Part shown: piece after piece, positions 25,222 to 33,496 of the stretch
Layout of the letters: each line of letters begins with the position of its first letter
How positions within the stretch are numbered: the stretch's first letter is position 1
Origin: JBFXAM01 sp050184295
Lineage (GTDB): Bacteria; Planctomycetota; Phycisphaerae; UBA1845; Fen-1342
Length of the DNA: 54,688 nucleotides
Direction of reading: 5' to 3'
NCBI GenBank assembly: GCA_050184295.1
Contig: JBFXAM010000014.1
Location: 1-54,688, forward strand
Position numbers and translations under genes: made by a program
Notes under the pieces: generated by a model
Seen by the model: only the letters and a program-made list of their open reading frames with translations
The model's database searches: none
Told to the model about the DNA's origin: nothing

Positions 25222-26127
25222 TCACTTTGACGCCGGAATGATCACGTACACATACCTCAACCGCTGGTAGTCCCCCCATGGGCGCACGTCGAGATCGAAG
25301 AACAGGGGCGCTTCCGGCAGCGGTCGCGAGCCGACGACCTGCCCAATGGTCAGGCTCATCGGCAAATCCAGCGACGCGGGGATCATCACGATCGTCGCCC
25401 CCGCGGCGAAATGGTCGCTCGTCGCCCGCTCGATTCGCATGGTGCGGCCTCCGGCGCCGGTGAGGAGCACGTCGGCCGGCCCCGGCTGCCACGCGCCATC
25501 CACGATTCGCGCGACTGCCGCTCGCACCGGACCAAACCCGGGATCGGTCGCGAGCTGCACGCGACTCACGAACGGGTGCGCTTCGCTGATGCGCCCGATC
25601 AGATACTGGCCCGCCGCGGCCTCGCGGCCGGTCTGCGCCGCCGCCTCGTCGGGCGCTTCGCCAGCCGCCACCCACAACCCCTCGCGCAACCCCGCGATGC
25701 CGTCCGTCCCGACCGCCATCGTCAGCGTCGTCCGCCGCGCCGATGCGTCGAACGCCAGCACCGCGGCGGGCACGATGCTCGCGCGCCCGAACGGGAACAC
25801 GTCGCGCAGCCCTGCCAGCCGCGCCACCTCGCGCCGCAGATCCTCCAGCGCCAGCCGCTGCTGCTCGACCCGTCGCCGCAACTCCGCGTTCTCCCCGAGG
25901 ATGGTGCGGGTCGATTCCGGCGTGATGTCCGGTTCGGGCTCGGGCGCGACCGCGTTTCGAAACTGGTTCACCGCTCCGCTGACCGGCGCTTGCAGAATCG
26001 CCATCGGCTGGAGCACGCCGCGCAACCCGCGCAGCCAGCGCACGGGCAGAAACGAAAACAGCAGGCCCAGAAGCATGAGCAGGGCGAACGTCGCGGGCTT
26101 GGAGGGGCGCCAGAGGTGAAATCGCAT
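25222..26127 (-). CDS. mreC: rod shape-determining protein MreC
   Basis: 301 residues. One N-terminal membrane segment (about 12-30, FALLMLLGLLFSFLPV), a coiled coil at about 75-105 (ENAELRRRVEQQRLALEDLR), then the two beta-barrel domains of periplasmic MreC. GDYQRLRYVYVI near the end resembles the conserved end of the family. MreC links the MreB filaments to peptidoglycan synthases during elongation. It follows mreB by 24 bp; mreD is not seen. Confidence 0.88.
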   Translation of the reverse strand: MRFHLWRPSKPATFALLMLLGLLFSFLPVRWLRGLRGVLQPMAILQAPVSGAVNQFRNAVAPEPEPDITPESTRTILGENAELRRRVEQQRLALEDLRREVARLAGLRDVFPFGRASIVPAAVLAFDASARRTTLTMAVGTDGIAGLREGLWVAAGEAPDEAAAQTGREAAAGQYLIGRISEAHPFVSRVQLATDPGFGPVRAAVARIVDGAWQPGPADVLLTGAGGRTMRIERATSDHFAAGATIVMIPASLDLPMSLTIGQVVGSRPLPEAPLFFDLDVRPWGDYQRLRYVYVIIPASK

Positions 26128-26151
26128 GCGGAGCTCGGCGGGCGCAACGGC

Positions 26152-27210
26152 CTAGAACTCGTCCTCGTCGGACTCCATCGTCTTGCCCCACAACTCGAGA
26201 TTCTCGAGAAAGAGGCTCGTGCCGCGCGCCACGCAGGTGAGTGGATCGTCCACGACCTTGACGTCGAGGCCGGTCGACTTGGACAGCACCTGGTTGAGCC
26301 CGCGCAGCAGCGCGCCGCCGCCGGCGAGGTGGATGCCGTTGTCCACCAGGTCCGCCGCCAACTCCGGCTCGCACTGTTCGAGTGTGCGCAGGACGGCGTC
26401 GACGATCTGCCCGACCGGCTCCTTGAGCGCTTCGCGGACTTCCTCGCTGTTGATCACGGCGCGGCGCGGCAGCCCGCTGATCATGTCGCGGCCCTTCACC
26501 TCGATGCTGCCTTCCTTGTCCCCCGGCGCCGCCGATCCGATGTCGATCTTGATGCGCTCGGCGGTTTGCGGCCCGATCATGAGGTTGTAGGTGCGCTTCA
26601 TGTAGTTCGCGATCGCCTCGTCCATGTCGTCGCCGGCGACGCGCAGCGACTGGCAGATCGCGATGTCCGACAGGCTCATGATCGCGACTTCGGTTGTGCC
26701 GCCGCCGATGTCCACGATCATCGACGCGGTCGCCTCGTGGATCGGCAGCCCGGCGCCCAGCCCGGCCGCCTTCGGCTCTTCGATCAGGTACACGCGCCGC
26801 GCGCCGGCCCGCTCCGCCGAGTTGTAGACGGCGCGCTTTTCGACCGCGGTGATGCCCGACGGAATCGAGATGACCACCCGCGGATGGGCCAATCCCCGGT
26901 TGCCGTGCACCTTGCGGATGAAATACGTCAGCATCGCCTCGGTGATGTCGAAGTCGGCGATCACGCCGTCCTTCAGCGGGCGAATGGCGGTGATGCTCCC
27001 CGGCGTGCGCCCCAGCATCTCCTTGGCAACCAGCCCCACCGCCTTTTCGTTCTCAAAATCGAGCACCTGCGTCGTGCCCTTGCGGACCGCGACCACCGAC
27101 GGCTCGTTCAGCACGATGCCTTCGCCGCGCACGCACACCAGCGTATTGCACGTCCCCAGGTCGATGCCCATGTCGAGGCTGAACAGCCCCATGAAACGGC
27201 GCAGAAACAC
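26152..27210 (-). CDS. mreB: rod shape-determining protein MreB (actin-like)
   Basis: 352 residues if translation starts at GTG 27208-27210, five bases after GGAGG; ATG 27190-27192 (MGLFSLDMGIDLGT) is the alternative but has no nearby ribosome site. Actin-fold motifs: phosphate-1 DMGIDLGTCNTLV, phosphate-2 MIVDIGGGTTEVAIM, adenosine motif NGIHLAGGGALLRG. The MreB N-terminal amphipathic segment may be FLRRFMGLF. It polymerises under the membrane to guide wall elongation. First gene of mreBC here, 236 bp downstream of a small membrane gene. Confidence 0.95.
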   Translation of the reverse strand: MFLRRFMGLFSLDMGIDLGTCNTLVCVRGEGIVLNEPSVVAVRKGTTQVLDFENEKAVGLVAKEMLGRTPGSITAIRPLKDGVIADFDITEAMLTYFIRKVHGNRGLAHPRVVISIPSGITAVEKRAVYNSAERAGARRVYLIEEPKAAGLGAGLPIHEATASMIVDIGGGTTEVAIMSLSDIAICQSLRVAGDDMDEAIANYMKRTYNLMIGPQTAERIKIDIGSAAPGDKEGSIEVKGRDMISGLPRRAVINSEEVREALKEPVGQIVDAVLRTLEQCEPELAADLVDNGIHLAGGGALLRGLNQVLSKSTGLDVKVVDDPLTCVARGTSLFLENLELWGKTMESDEDEF

Positions 27211-27446
27211 CAAGGCCTCCGATCTGCGGACGCGAGACTTGCTGAACACGGCGACGCGCGTCGAAGGGGGGGTGCCGCGCGGTCCGGCGGCGACTTTCAC
27301 GCGAAAGCCTCGGACCGAATCGTTCAGCGCCTCCCTGCGATGCCGGTCGCGGCGGACCGTCGACCCGCACCGTGCGGACGCTGCGCAGCGTCCCGCGGCG
27401 ACGGGGCGAAAGGCCGAATCCGTTCGGCCGCGCTGGGCACGCTCGC

Positions 27447-27614
27447 TCAGCTTCCGCCGGGCGGGAGCAGCGAGCCGAACAGTGCGTTCGCGCGATACAG
27501 AACGTACACGAGTGCCGCCAGCACGCACAGCGTGGAGATCAGCATCAGCGCCGTGTAGATGTCGTTTTCGGCGGCCGGCCGCGTGCTACGAACCGCGCCT
27601 GGAGCGTTCGCCAT
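27447..27614 (-). CDS. small single-pass membrane protein, unknown function
   Basis: 55 residues from ATG 27612-27614 (GGAGA eight bases upstream) to TGA 27447-27449. It starts MANAPGAVRSTRPAAENDIY; one hydrophobic segment follows (ALMLISTLCVLAALVYVLYR, about 22-41). The C-terminus is Pro/Gly rich. It lies 24 bp downstream of a coiled-coil gene on the same strand, so the two are likely co-translated partners. I do not recognise the family. Ribosome site, size and membrane segment make it a real gene. Confidence 0.7.
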   Translation of the reverse strand: MANAPGAVRSTRPAAENDIYTALMLISTLCVLAALVYVLYRANALFGSLLPPGGS

Positions 27615-27638
27615 GGTCGGTCTCTCCTGCGCGTCGCG

Positions 27639-28508
27639 CTAGTTGTTCTCGAGCCCGTAGCTGGCCGGATCGCCTTTGCGGACTTCGCCTTTGACGAATT
27701 GGAGCTTTCCGCCGCATTCGCCCGGCCGCACGCGGTCGACGATCAACTCTGCGACGTAGCCGACGCCCTCGCGCCAGATCATGAACGGCATGCCCGCCGA
27801 CACCCCCGACGACTCGCCCACGTTCAGGCTCGCGTAGCTGCCGTCGACCGCGATCACTTCGGCGTGAATCGGACCGGCCACCGCCGGCGCCGCCGCCACC
27901 ACACGCTCCGGCGTCGGCGCGGGGACGGAAACCGGCGTCGTCACCGCGCGGGCCGGCTCGCCGCGGGCCACACGCTCGGCCGCGAACAGCTTCTCCTGAA
28001 GATTGCGAACCTGGTCGGTCATCACACTCACCTCGCCGGTGAGTTGAAGCACGCGGCCGTTGAGCTTGGCGTTGCGCGTCTGGAGATCGATGTTCTGCGC
28101 GAGCAGGTCGCTCTCGCGCTTCCGCGCGCCCTGAAGCTCGCCCATCGCGAGAGTCAGCGTTTCCTGGAGCTTGGTGCGGCCCGCTTCGAATCCGACCGCT
28201 TCGTTGCGGGCGCGCGCGAACTCGCTTTGCAGTTTCGCCAGGTCGTTGGTCAGGGTCTGGTTGCGGCCTTGCGCTTCGGCGAGCGCGCGGTTGGTCGCCT
28301 CCAGGGCATCCGTCTTCATCGCCAGCGCCGCCTCCATGCTCGCCTGGAGATTCGCGCGGTGCAGAAACTCCGCTTCGCGCTGCGTGCGATAGGTGTCGGC
28401 GAGCGACTTCCAGTTGTCCCATTGCGCCGCCGCGGCCACAAAGAAGCACGACAGCGCGATCGACAACACCGCGTTCAGAACGACGAAAACCTTGGTCATC
28501 GTGCTCAC
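27639..28508 (-). CDS. membrane-anchored coiled-coil protein, unknown function
   Basis: 289 residues if translation starts at GTG 28506-28508 (AGGAG ten bases upstream); ATG 28497-28499 is the alternative. An uncleaved anchor or signal (KVFVVLNAVLSIALSCFFVA) is followed by a long coiled coil (about 45-195) rich in Ala/Glu/Lys/Gln, with NRALAEAQGRNQTLTNDLAK as an example. A Pro/Val linker leads to a C-terminal beta domain of about 80 residues (HAEVIAVDGSYASLNVGESS, later MPFMIWREGVGYVAELIVDR). That tail has an SH3-like look; MreC is also coiled coil plus beta domains, but I see no homology. Located beside mreBC, so a cell-envelope role is possible. Own promoter is likely at 28632-28659. Confidence 0.72.
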   Translation of the reverse strand: MSTMTKVFVVLNAVLSIALSCFFVAAAAQWDNWKSLADTYRTQREAEFLHRANLQASMEAALAMKTDALEATNRALAEAQGRNQTLTNDLAKLQSEFARARNEAVGFEAGRTKLQETLTLAMGELQGARKRESDLLAQNIDLQTRNAKLNGRVLQLTGEVSVMTDQVRNLQEKLFAAERVARGEPARAVTTPVSVPAPTPERVVAAAPAVAGPIHAEVIAVDGSYASLNVGESSGVSAGMPFMIWREGVGYVAELIVDRVRPGECGGKLQFVKGEVRKGDPASYGLENN

Positions 28509-28816
28509 GAGGGGAAATCTCCTGTCTGCGGCGTCGCTCGCTCGGTCGGTCGCTGTCGCGCCCGCTCGCCCCCCGGCGGTCCGGGAACGCGCCCCGGCGG
28601 GAGTGGTCACTACCCGACCTTTTCCGCGCGAATTGTAAGGGGGGCGCGCACGAATGCAACCGGCTCCGAGAATTCGCGCGCGTCGAACACCAGCGGCCCC
28701 TGCCGAGCTCTGGCACACGCCGCCCACCGCGATGCACTTGATCGCGGAGCGTTCAGACGCTGGCGGAACAAGCGGCGGTGGACATCATTCGCAAGCGTTG
28801 GACGGAATTCCGTCGC
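28509..28816. other. intergenic region with a probable promoter
   Basis: 308 bases between the coiled-coil gene and the polyferredoxin-TPR stop. Apart from the promoter at 28632-28659 I see no gene and no clear terminator. Confidence 0.5.
28632..28659 (-). promoter_or_regulatory. possible sigma-70-like promoter for the coiled-coil gene
   Basis: On the minus strand TTGCAT (28654-28659), a 16-base spacer, and TACAAT (28632-28637; five of six). The -35 match is weak. Start of transcription would be about 117 bases before the GTG start. Confidence 0.35.
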
Positions 28817-30646
28817 TCAAGGCGCCCCCGCCCCGACGCCCTGCACGTCGCGAAGCAGGTCGGCGTAGCGCGCGTCGAGGCGTGCAGCCGCCACCAGATG
28901 ATCGCGGGCTTCACGCGCCCGACCCCGCTCCACCAGCAAGCGTCCCAGATTGAAATGGGCGTCGGCATGCTCCGGCCGTGCCGCCAGCGCTCGTTCGAAA
29001 CACGCCTGCGCATCGCCCCACTGCGCCTGCTTGGCCAGCTCGAACCCGAGGTTGTTCAGAATGTCCGCGTCCGTCGGATCGAGCTCCGCCGCCGCGCGGT
29101 ATTCCGCCACCGCGGCCGGCGCGTACCCCAGCGCCCCCAGCATCACGGCAAGGTTGTAGCGCACTGCCGCCACGTGCGGCTCAAGCGTCGCCGCCTGCCG
29201 CAGGTCGCTCACCGCGCCCGCCAGATCGCCACGCTCAGCGCGCTGCCCGCCGCGCGCTGCGAATAGTTGGCCGAGCTGGTGCGCGAGCTTGCGGGGTGTG
29301 AACAGCCCCGACTGTCGGCAGCGATCCAGGTGCGCGATCGCGTCGTTAAGCGCCGCCGCGTCGGCCGTGGCCCGCATCGCCCCGTCGCCGGCTGCGGGCG
29401 CCGCGCGCGCCACGTCCGCGGCCCGGTAGCCGACGAACTCGTGATAGCGGATGAACGCCGAGTGCATGCTGAACGCCAGCAGCGCGGCGCTCCCGGCGAG
29501 GAACACCGCGCCCGGCGCTCGCACACGCCCGTCGTGCTTCAGCAACAGGTGGCTGAATCGCACTTCGCGCCGGTAGACGAAACGAACCGCCAGCACGGCG
29601 AGGTAACCGAAAATGGCGCCCAGGCCCAGCGTCATCAGAAACGGAACGGCGTCGTAAAGCCCGCGGAAGATCAGCAACGTCGCGAGGAACATCGCGGCGA
29701 TCAGCAGCTCCTCGCCCCACGTGAAATCAAACGCCTTGCGCACCGGCCGCCAGGCGCCCCACGACCGCAGCAGCGGCGGGCGGGCCAGGCCGTAGTGCAC
29801 CGCGCCGTTCGGACACGCGCTGACACACTCCAGGTCCTTCACGCACGCCGCGTTCACTACCGTACCGAACTTCTGCAACTCCTCGTGCACAATCACGCCC
29901 GACGGACACGCCGCCGTGCACGCGCCGCACTGCGCGCAATCGCCGGTCGCGACAATCCGCCCGGGAGAAAATCGGTCGAGCGTGCGAAACACCGCGCCGT
30001 ACGGACAGCCGTAGGCGCAGAACGACCGCGAACCGAGCACGTAGACGATTCCAAACCCGCAGACACCAAAGGTGAGCAGCGCGATGCCCGGTCCGGGCAG
30101 ATTGCGCCAGAAGTCGGTCGTGACATACGACGCCCAGCCCTGTTGATCGGTGCGCACATGCGCGGTCGGCAGCGGGCGATCTTCGATGACGCGCGCCACC
30201 TGCGGCCAGAGAAACATGTAGAACATCGCTGCCGCCGGCACGAGCAGCAGCAGCCGCGAACGGATCGGCCGCGGGCGAATGCCGATCTTGCGCAGCATCC
30301 ACGCACACAGATCCTCCAACGCCAGGATGTGACAGCCCCAGCCGCAGAAGAATCGCCCGAAGATCAGGGTCGCGAGACACGCGACCGCCATGAACAGAAA
30401 GCCGGCCGTCACGATGCCGAGCTCGAGCGTGTACATCACTTCGTTGAGCTCAAGCGGCGCGAGCGTCTTGCCGGCGATCTTCCAGTGCGCGATGTGCAAG
30501 CCCATCAGCACGTAGACGGACGCCAGCGTCGCCGCCCGCCAGCGCCCGTAGCGCGACGGGCGCACCGGCAGCGCGCGCGGACGGTCGGTCCGCGGAGCGG
30601 GTCTCCGCGACGGCGGTTTCCGGGGTGTCAGGTGTGATCCCGCCAT
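28817..30646 (-). CDS. NapH/CcoG-like membrane polyferredoxin fused to TPR repeats
   Basis: 609 residues. About seven hydrophobic segments (around 37-54, 77-97, 131-148, 188-205, 312-330, 334-362, 388-406). Between them lie the redox motifs: CGWGC (101-105), CAYGCP (210-215), a full 4Fe-4S motif CAQCGACTAACP (237-248), and a second partial one, CVKDLECVSACP (268-279), with only three cysteines. The organisation matches NapH/NosR/CcoG-type quinol-side electron-transfer proteins. From about 430 the C-terminus has roughly four TPR repeats (for example AVRYNLAVMLGALGYAPAAV and ADILNNLGFELAKQAQWGDA), unusual for this family. The stop of the multihaem cytochrome gene is 29 bp upstream, so both are probably one transcript and one redox chain. 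Confidence 0.85.
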   Translation of the reverse strand: MAGSHLTPRKPPSRRPAPRTDRPRALPVRPSRYGRWRAATLASVYVLMGLHIAHWKIAGKTLAPLELNEVMYTLELGIVTAGFLFMAVACLATLIFGRFFCGWGCHILALEDLCAWMLRKIGIRPRPIRSRLLLLVPAAAMFYMFLWPQVARVIEDRPLPTAHVRTDQQGWASYVTTDFWRNLPGPGIALLTFGVCGFGIVYVLGSRSFCAYGCPYGAVFRTLDRFSPGRIVATGDCAQCGACTAACPSGVIVHEELQKFGTVVNAACVKDLECVSACPNGAVHYGLARPPLLRSWGAWRPVRKAFDFTWGEELLIAAMFLATLLIFRGLYDAVPFLMTLGLGAIFGYLAVLAVRFVYRREVRFSHLLLKHDGRVRAPGAVFLAGSAALLAFSMHSAFIRYHEFVGYRAADVARAAPAAGDGAMRATADAAALNDAIAHLDRCRQSGLFTPRKLAHQLGQLFAARGGQRAERGDLAGAVSDLRQAATLEPHVAAVRYNLAVMLGALGYAPAAVAEYRAAAELDPTDADILNNLGFELAKQAQWGDAQACFERALAARPEHADAHFNLGRLLVERGRAREARDHLVAAARLDARYADLLRDVQGVGAGAP

Positions 30647-30674
30647 GCGCCGATCCCCGCTCCGCTGAACCGCG

Positions 30675-32654
30675 CTACGGACAGCCTGCCGCCAGGCACG
30701 TCACAAACGGCTCGATGTCGAAGTTGTCGATCCGCCCGTCCGCGTTCACGTCCGCGCTGAAGCGGCTGCACCCCGGATACGCGGCCGCGTAGCCGGCGGG
30801 GTCCACGATCGCCAACACGAACGGATCGATATCGAAATTGTTGAGCGCACCGTCGCAGTTCACGTCGGCGCGCACGAACGGCGCCAGGGTGCGGGATTGG
30901 CTGTGCATCGCGGTCGGGCTGGCCTTGTCGGTCTGAAGCCAGAGGTCGTGCAGCGTCTCGCCCCACTGATCGGTGTGGTTGCCATAGCGCAGGGCCTCGA
31001 TGTAGTGCTTCGTCACGATCTGGTAATACGCGGTGGCCTCCGCGCGCGCTGCCCCGGGCGGAATCGGGTAGTAGTTGTCATCCCAGTACTGCCCGTCGGC
31101 ATACTCCGCCGCCACCGCCGGCGCCCCCGCCGCCTCGTAGGTCGCCCGATTGAACCCGCGCGGCGGAATGCGGTTGTCCTTTTCGATCGTGTCCGCGAGC
31201 GACATGTGCGTGGTAGGACCCGGCGGCAGCCCGGTGATGCCGGCCGCGTAGTCGCTGAGCCCGATGATCATTTCGTAGACATCCGTGGTCGTTTCGTCGA
31301 GCTCCGCGGTGGCGGCGTCGTAATGACCGTATTCGCGCAGCAGCGCACCGGCGGCGTCAAAGAACTGCACGTTCAGCCAGGCGCGCCGCCCCTCGATGTG
31401 CCCGGTCGGCAGCTTGTGACCCGTCTCGTTGTAGACCCGCGCCTGCAACACGCCCGCCTGCTGCGTCAGCTCCACGGTCGCAGCCCGCTGCAGCATCGAC
31501 ACCGCCCGTGCTCGCCCGGCGGCGATCTGGTCCGCGTCGACGCCAGGGTCGTTCGCGTAGTGAATCCCGATGATCTGAAGCACCCAATCCGCTGACCCCG
31601 AGAACTCATGCCGCCCCATGTCGCTCCGCGTCGGACCGAAGAAGCAGCTCTGCGCGGTCGTCTTCGGCATGTGGCAGTCCTGACACGAGCTCACGACGCG
31701 CGCCCCCTCGCCGCCGAACCGCCCCTGCATGTCCACCCCGCCGTTCGCGAACGAGCTGAGCAACCACTCGGTGTAGGTGCGCTCCAGCGGAAACTGCTCG
31801 TGCGGGTTGCCGGTCGGCGACGGCTCATCCATCGCGTTGTAGCGATACGTCCCGTCCGGCTCGCGCGTCACGCACACGTTGCCCACGTCGTGACACGTTC
31901 CGCACAAATTCGCGCTCCGCATGAAGGGGGAATACACCGCAAAGTGCGGCGGCGTCGCGTCCAGGTGCGGCCCGCGACGCCGACCGGCGTTGTCGACCAC
32001 GAACATCGCGTTGCCGTAGAACTGCGGCACCTCCGCCAACTGCGACAGCGTGAGCTGGTCCTGCGGCGGGGCGGCGGGGTGCGGACGCGGGTCGATCATG
32101 GCGTGACAGAGGTGACAACTGACGCCGTCGCGATCGTAGTCGTCGAGTGTAGCGCCCGTGGGCTGCTCGGCATGACCCGTGAGGATCGACATCGGGACAT
32201 GGCAGCGGAGGCAGTAGTAGCCGACGTAATTCACGTCCTGGTTGGCGTTGGTGAGCTGGGCATAAAAGAGCGGGTCACGGCCCGCCTGGCCCATCAGGCT
32301 GCCGCTCCAGGTCGCCCACGGCTCGTTGGCTGCGTCGAAGTCGCCGTGACAGTCGCGGCAAGTCGCGGAGGTGAAAACGTTCGCGGTGCTGACGTCGCCA
32401 ACCTGCGTGCCGGGCACACGAAAATCGCGCAGCGTGGCAGGAATCGGGTCCGCCGGCGCCGCAGCGCCGAAGATGCCGGCCGCCAATCCGACCCACACCC
32501 ACCGGCCGCACCCACGCGCCACCGGACTCCCGGTCGCGGACGCGCGTCGCCGCGCGACGAATCCCCCGCGACCCTCAAACCACACTGCTGTGCGGCCGGA
32601 TGCGGCGCGAACGCGTCGTTCCGCCGGCGCTGCCGCTTCGTTGCACCTGTGCAT
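30675..32654 (-). CDS. multihaem c-type cytochrome with C-terminal dockerin-like domain
   Basis: 659 residues from ATG 32652-32654 (GGGAG seven bases upstream); a longer frame starts at the predicted transcription start and is rejected. A long N-terminal region ends in a hydrophobic export segment (about 51-66, RWVWVGLAAGIFGAAA). Five CxxCH haem motifs: CRDCH (99), CLRCH (148), CHLCH (180), CGTCH (251), CQDCH (324). The region to about 590 looks like a large extracytoplasmic domain related to multihaem oxidoreductases. The last 65 residues hold two EF-hand-like repeats (DVNCDGALNNFDIDPFV and DVNADGRIDNFDIEPFV), as in dockerin type I tails common in planctomycetes. Immediately upstream of a membrane polyferredoxin; an electron-transfer partner is likely. 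Substrate unknown. Confidence 0.88.
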   Translation of the reverse strand: MHRCNEAAAPAERRVRAASGRTAVWFEGRGGFVARRRASATGSPVARGCGRWVWVGLAAGIFGAAAPADPIPATLRDFRVPGTQVGDVSTANVFTSATCRDCHGDFDAANEPWATWSGSLMGQAGRDPLFYAQLTNANQDVNYVGYYCLRCHVPMSILTGHAEQPTGATLDDYDRDGVSCHLCHAMIDPRPHPAAPPQDQLTLSQLAEVPQFYGNAMFVVDNAGRRRGPHLDATPPHFAVYSPFMRSANLCGTCHDVGNVCVTREPDGTYRYNAMDEPSPTGNPHEQFPLERTYTEWLLSSFANGGVDMQGRFGGEGARVVSSCQDCHMPKTTAQSCFFGPTRSDMGRHEFSGSADWVLQIIGIHYANDPGVDADQIAAGRARAVSMLQRAATVELTQQAGVLQARVYNETGHKLPTGHIEGRRAWLNVQFFDAAGALLREYGHYDAATAELDETTTDVYEMIIGLSDYAAGITGLPPGPTTHMSLADTIEKDNRIPPRGFNRATYEAAGAPAVAAEYADGQYWDDNYYPIPPGAARAEATAYYQIVTKHYIEALRYGNHTDQWGETLHDLWLQTDKASPTAMHSQSRTLAPFVRADVNCDGALNNFDIDPFVLAIVDPAGYAAAYPGCSRFSADVNADGRIDNFDIEPFVTCLAAGCP

Positions 32655-32740
32655 CGGACGTCTCCCTGCCCCCCGGAGAGCAGAACACGCACCCACGGAT
32701 CTGTCTTCGGATATGTGGATATATAGCTCCAATTGTGCGT

Positions 32741-32770
32741 ATTATACCGAACCGGCCCCCGCCCGGTCAA
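32741..32770 (-). promoter_or_regulatory. strong sigma-70-like promoter for the cytochrome operon
   Basis: On the minus strand TTGACC (32765-32770), 18-base spacer, and a perfect TATAAT (32741-32746). Transcription should start near 32735, about 80 bases before the chosen ATG at 32654. Confidence 0.75.
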
Positions 32771-33088
32771 CCCTTCTTCAAGCCCGCAGCCACACCCAGC
32801 CCCGAAGCCCCCACGCCAACGCCGCGTGATGTCCGCCCCCCGCCGGCACGCCGCGGGCGCGCGACCGAGAACGCGCGCCGCCGATCGAACGCGACCCCGC
32901 CGCGCCAGCGGCGGGGCGGGCCGATCGGAGCCGCCGGCGCGAGCCCGCGATTCCGGTCGTTGAGCGGCCTGAGGCGCCGGCGTCTCTCGTGCGCATCGGA
33001 ATCGCGGGCTTGCGCCAGCCACTAAGGCCATGCAGCGACGGCAGTCGCAAGCTGCTGCGCGCCGCTCACCGCGTCCGTCTCACGAACT

Positions 33089-33123
33089 CGCGGGCTTGCG
33101 CCCGCGGCTCTGATTCCCGCACT
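33089..33123. repeat. REP-like palindromic repeat, copy 1
   Basis: The palindrome CGCGGGCTTGCGCCCGCGG followed by CTCTGATTCCCGCACT. An almost identical block occurs at 54411-54446 in the same relative position beside another dockerin tail; a variant core is near 34825-34848. Confidence 0.7.
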
Positions 33124-33258
33124 TCATCGCGTGCGGCTCTCCTCCGTCCCCTTGTCTCCTGCGTCCCTGCGTCCGCACGTCCCGCGATCCCCTCGTTCCT
33201 TCGTCCCTGCGTGGCTTTTTTTTTTGTAATCCGCTCACCGTTCGCAGTGCCCTGTTCC

Positions 33259-33496
33259 CTACGGCTGCGCGATCAGCAGCTCCACAAATGGATCGATGTC
33301 GAAGTTGTTGAGCGCGCCGTCGACGTTCACGTCGCCGAGGATGCGGCCGACTTCGGGCGGGATGCTGTACCGTTCTTCGTACTCGCCGGGGTCGGTGAGG
33401 GCCCAGACGAAGGCGTCGATGTCGAAGTTGTCGATGCGGCCGTCGAGGTTGGCGTCGCCGGGAGCGTAGGGCTTGAGGATGCAGAGGTAGTTGCTA
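33259..33496 (-). pseudogene. orphan dockerin-type tail, 5' end cut by IS remnant
   Basis: The minus-strand frame ends with two EF-hand-like repeats, DANLDGRIDNFDIDAFVWAL and DVNVDGALNNFDIDPFVELL, with stop at 33259. Upstream the frame continues only about 25 residues before running into the IS630-type remnant at about 33497; beyond it nothing resembles a secreted protein. I read it as the 3' end of a dockerin-tailed gene whose 5' part was lost. The tail is close to the one at the right edge of the window. It cannot be excluded that the frame is still translated from inside the IS, but no signal peptide exists. Confidence 0.65.

Larger units (their letters stand above)
32655..33258. other. 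gene-free region with promoter and REP-like palindromes
   Basis: 604 bases between the cytochrome start and the orphan dockerin stop. It contains the promoter 32741-32770, a GC-rich stretch, and copies of a palindromic element (partial at about 32938 and 32998, complete at 33089-33123). Around 33130-33230 is a pyrimidine-rich stretch with GTCCCTGCGTCC-type repeats and a run of nine T at about 33218-33226. No gene is credible. Confidence 0.6.

Noticed and set aside
33089..33123. Repeated palindromes as a CRISPR array
   Set aside because: Copies are far apart, irregularly spaced and in both orientations; no direct repeat-spacer structure exists anywhere in the window.
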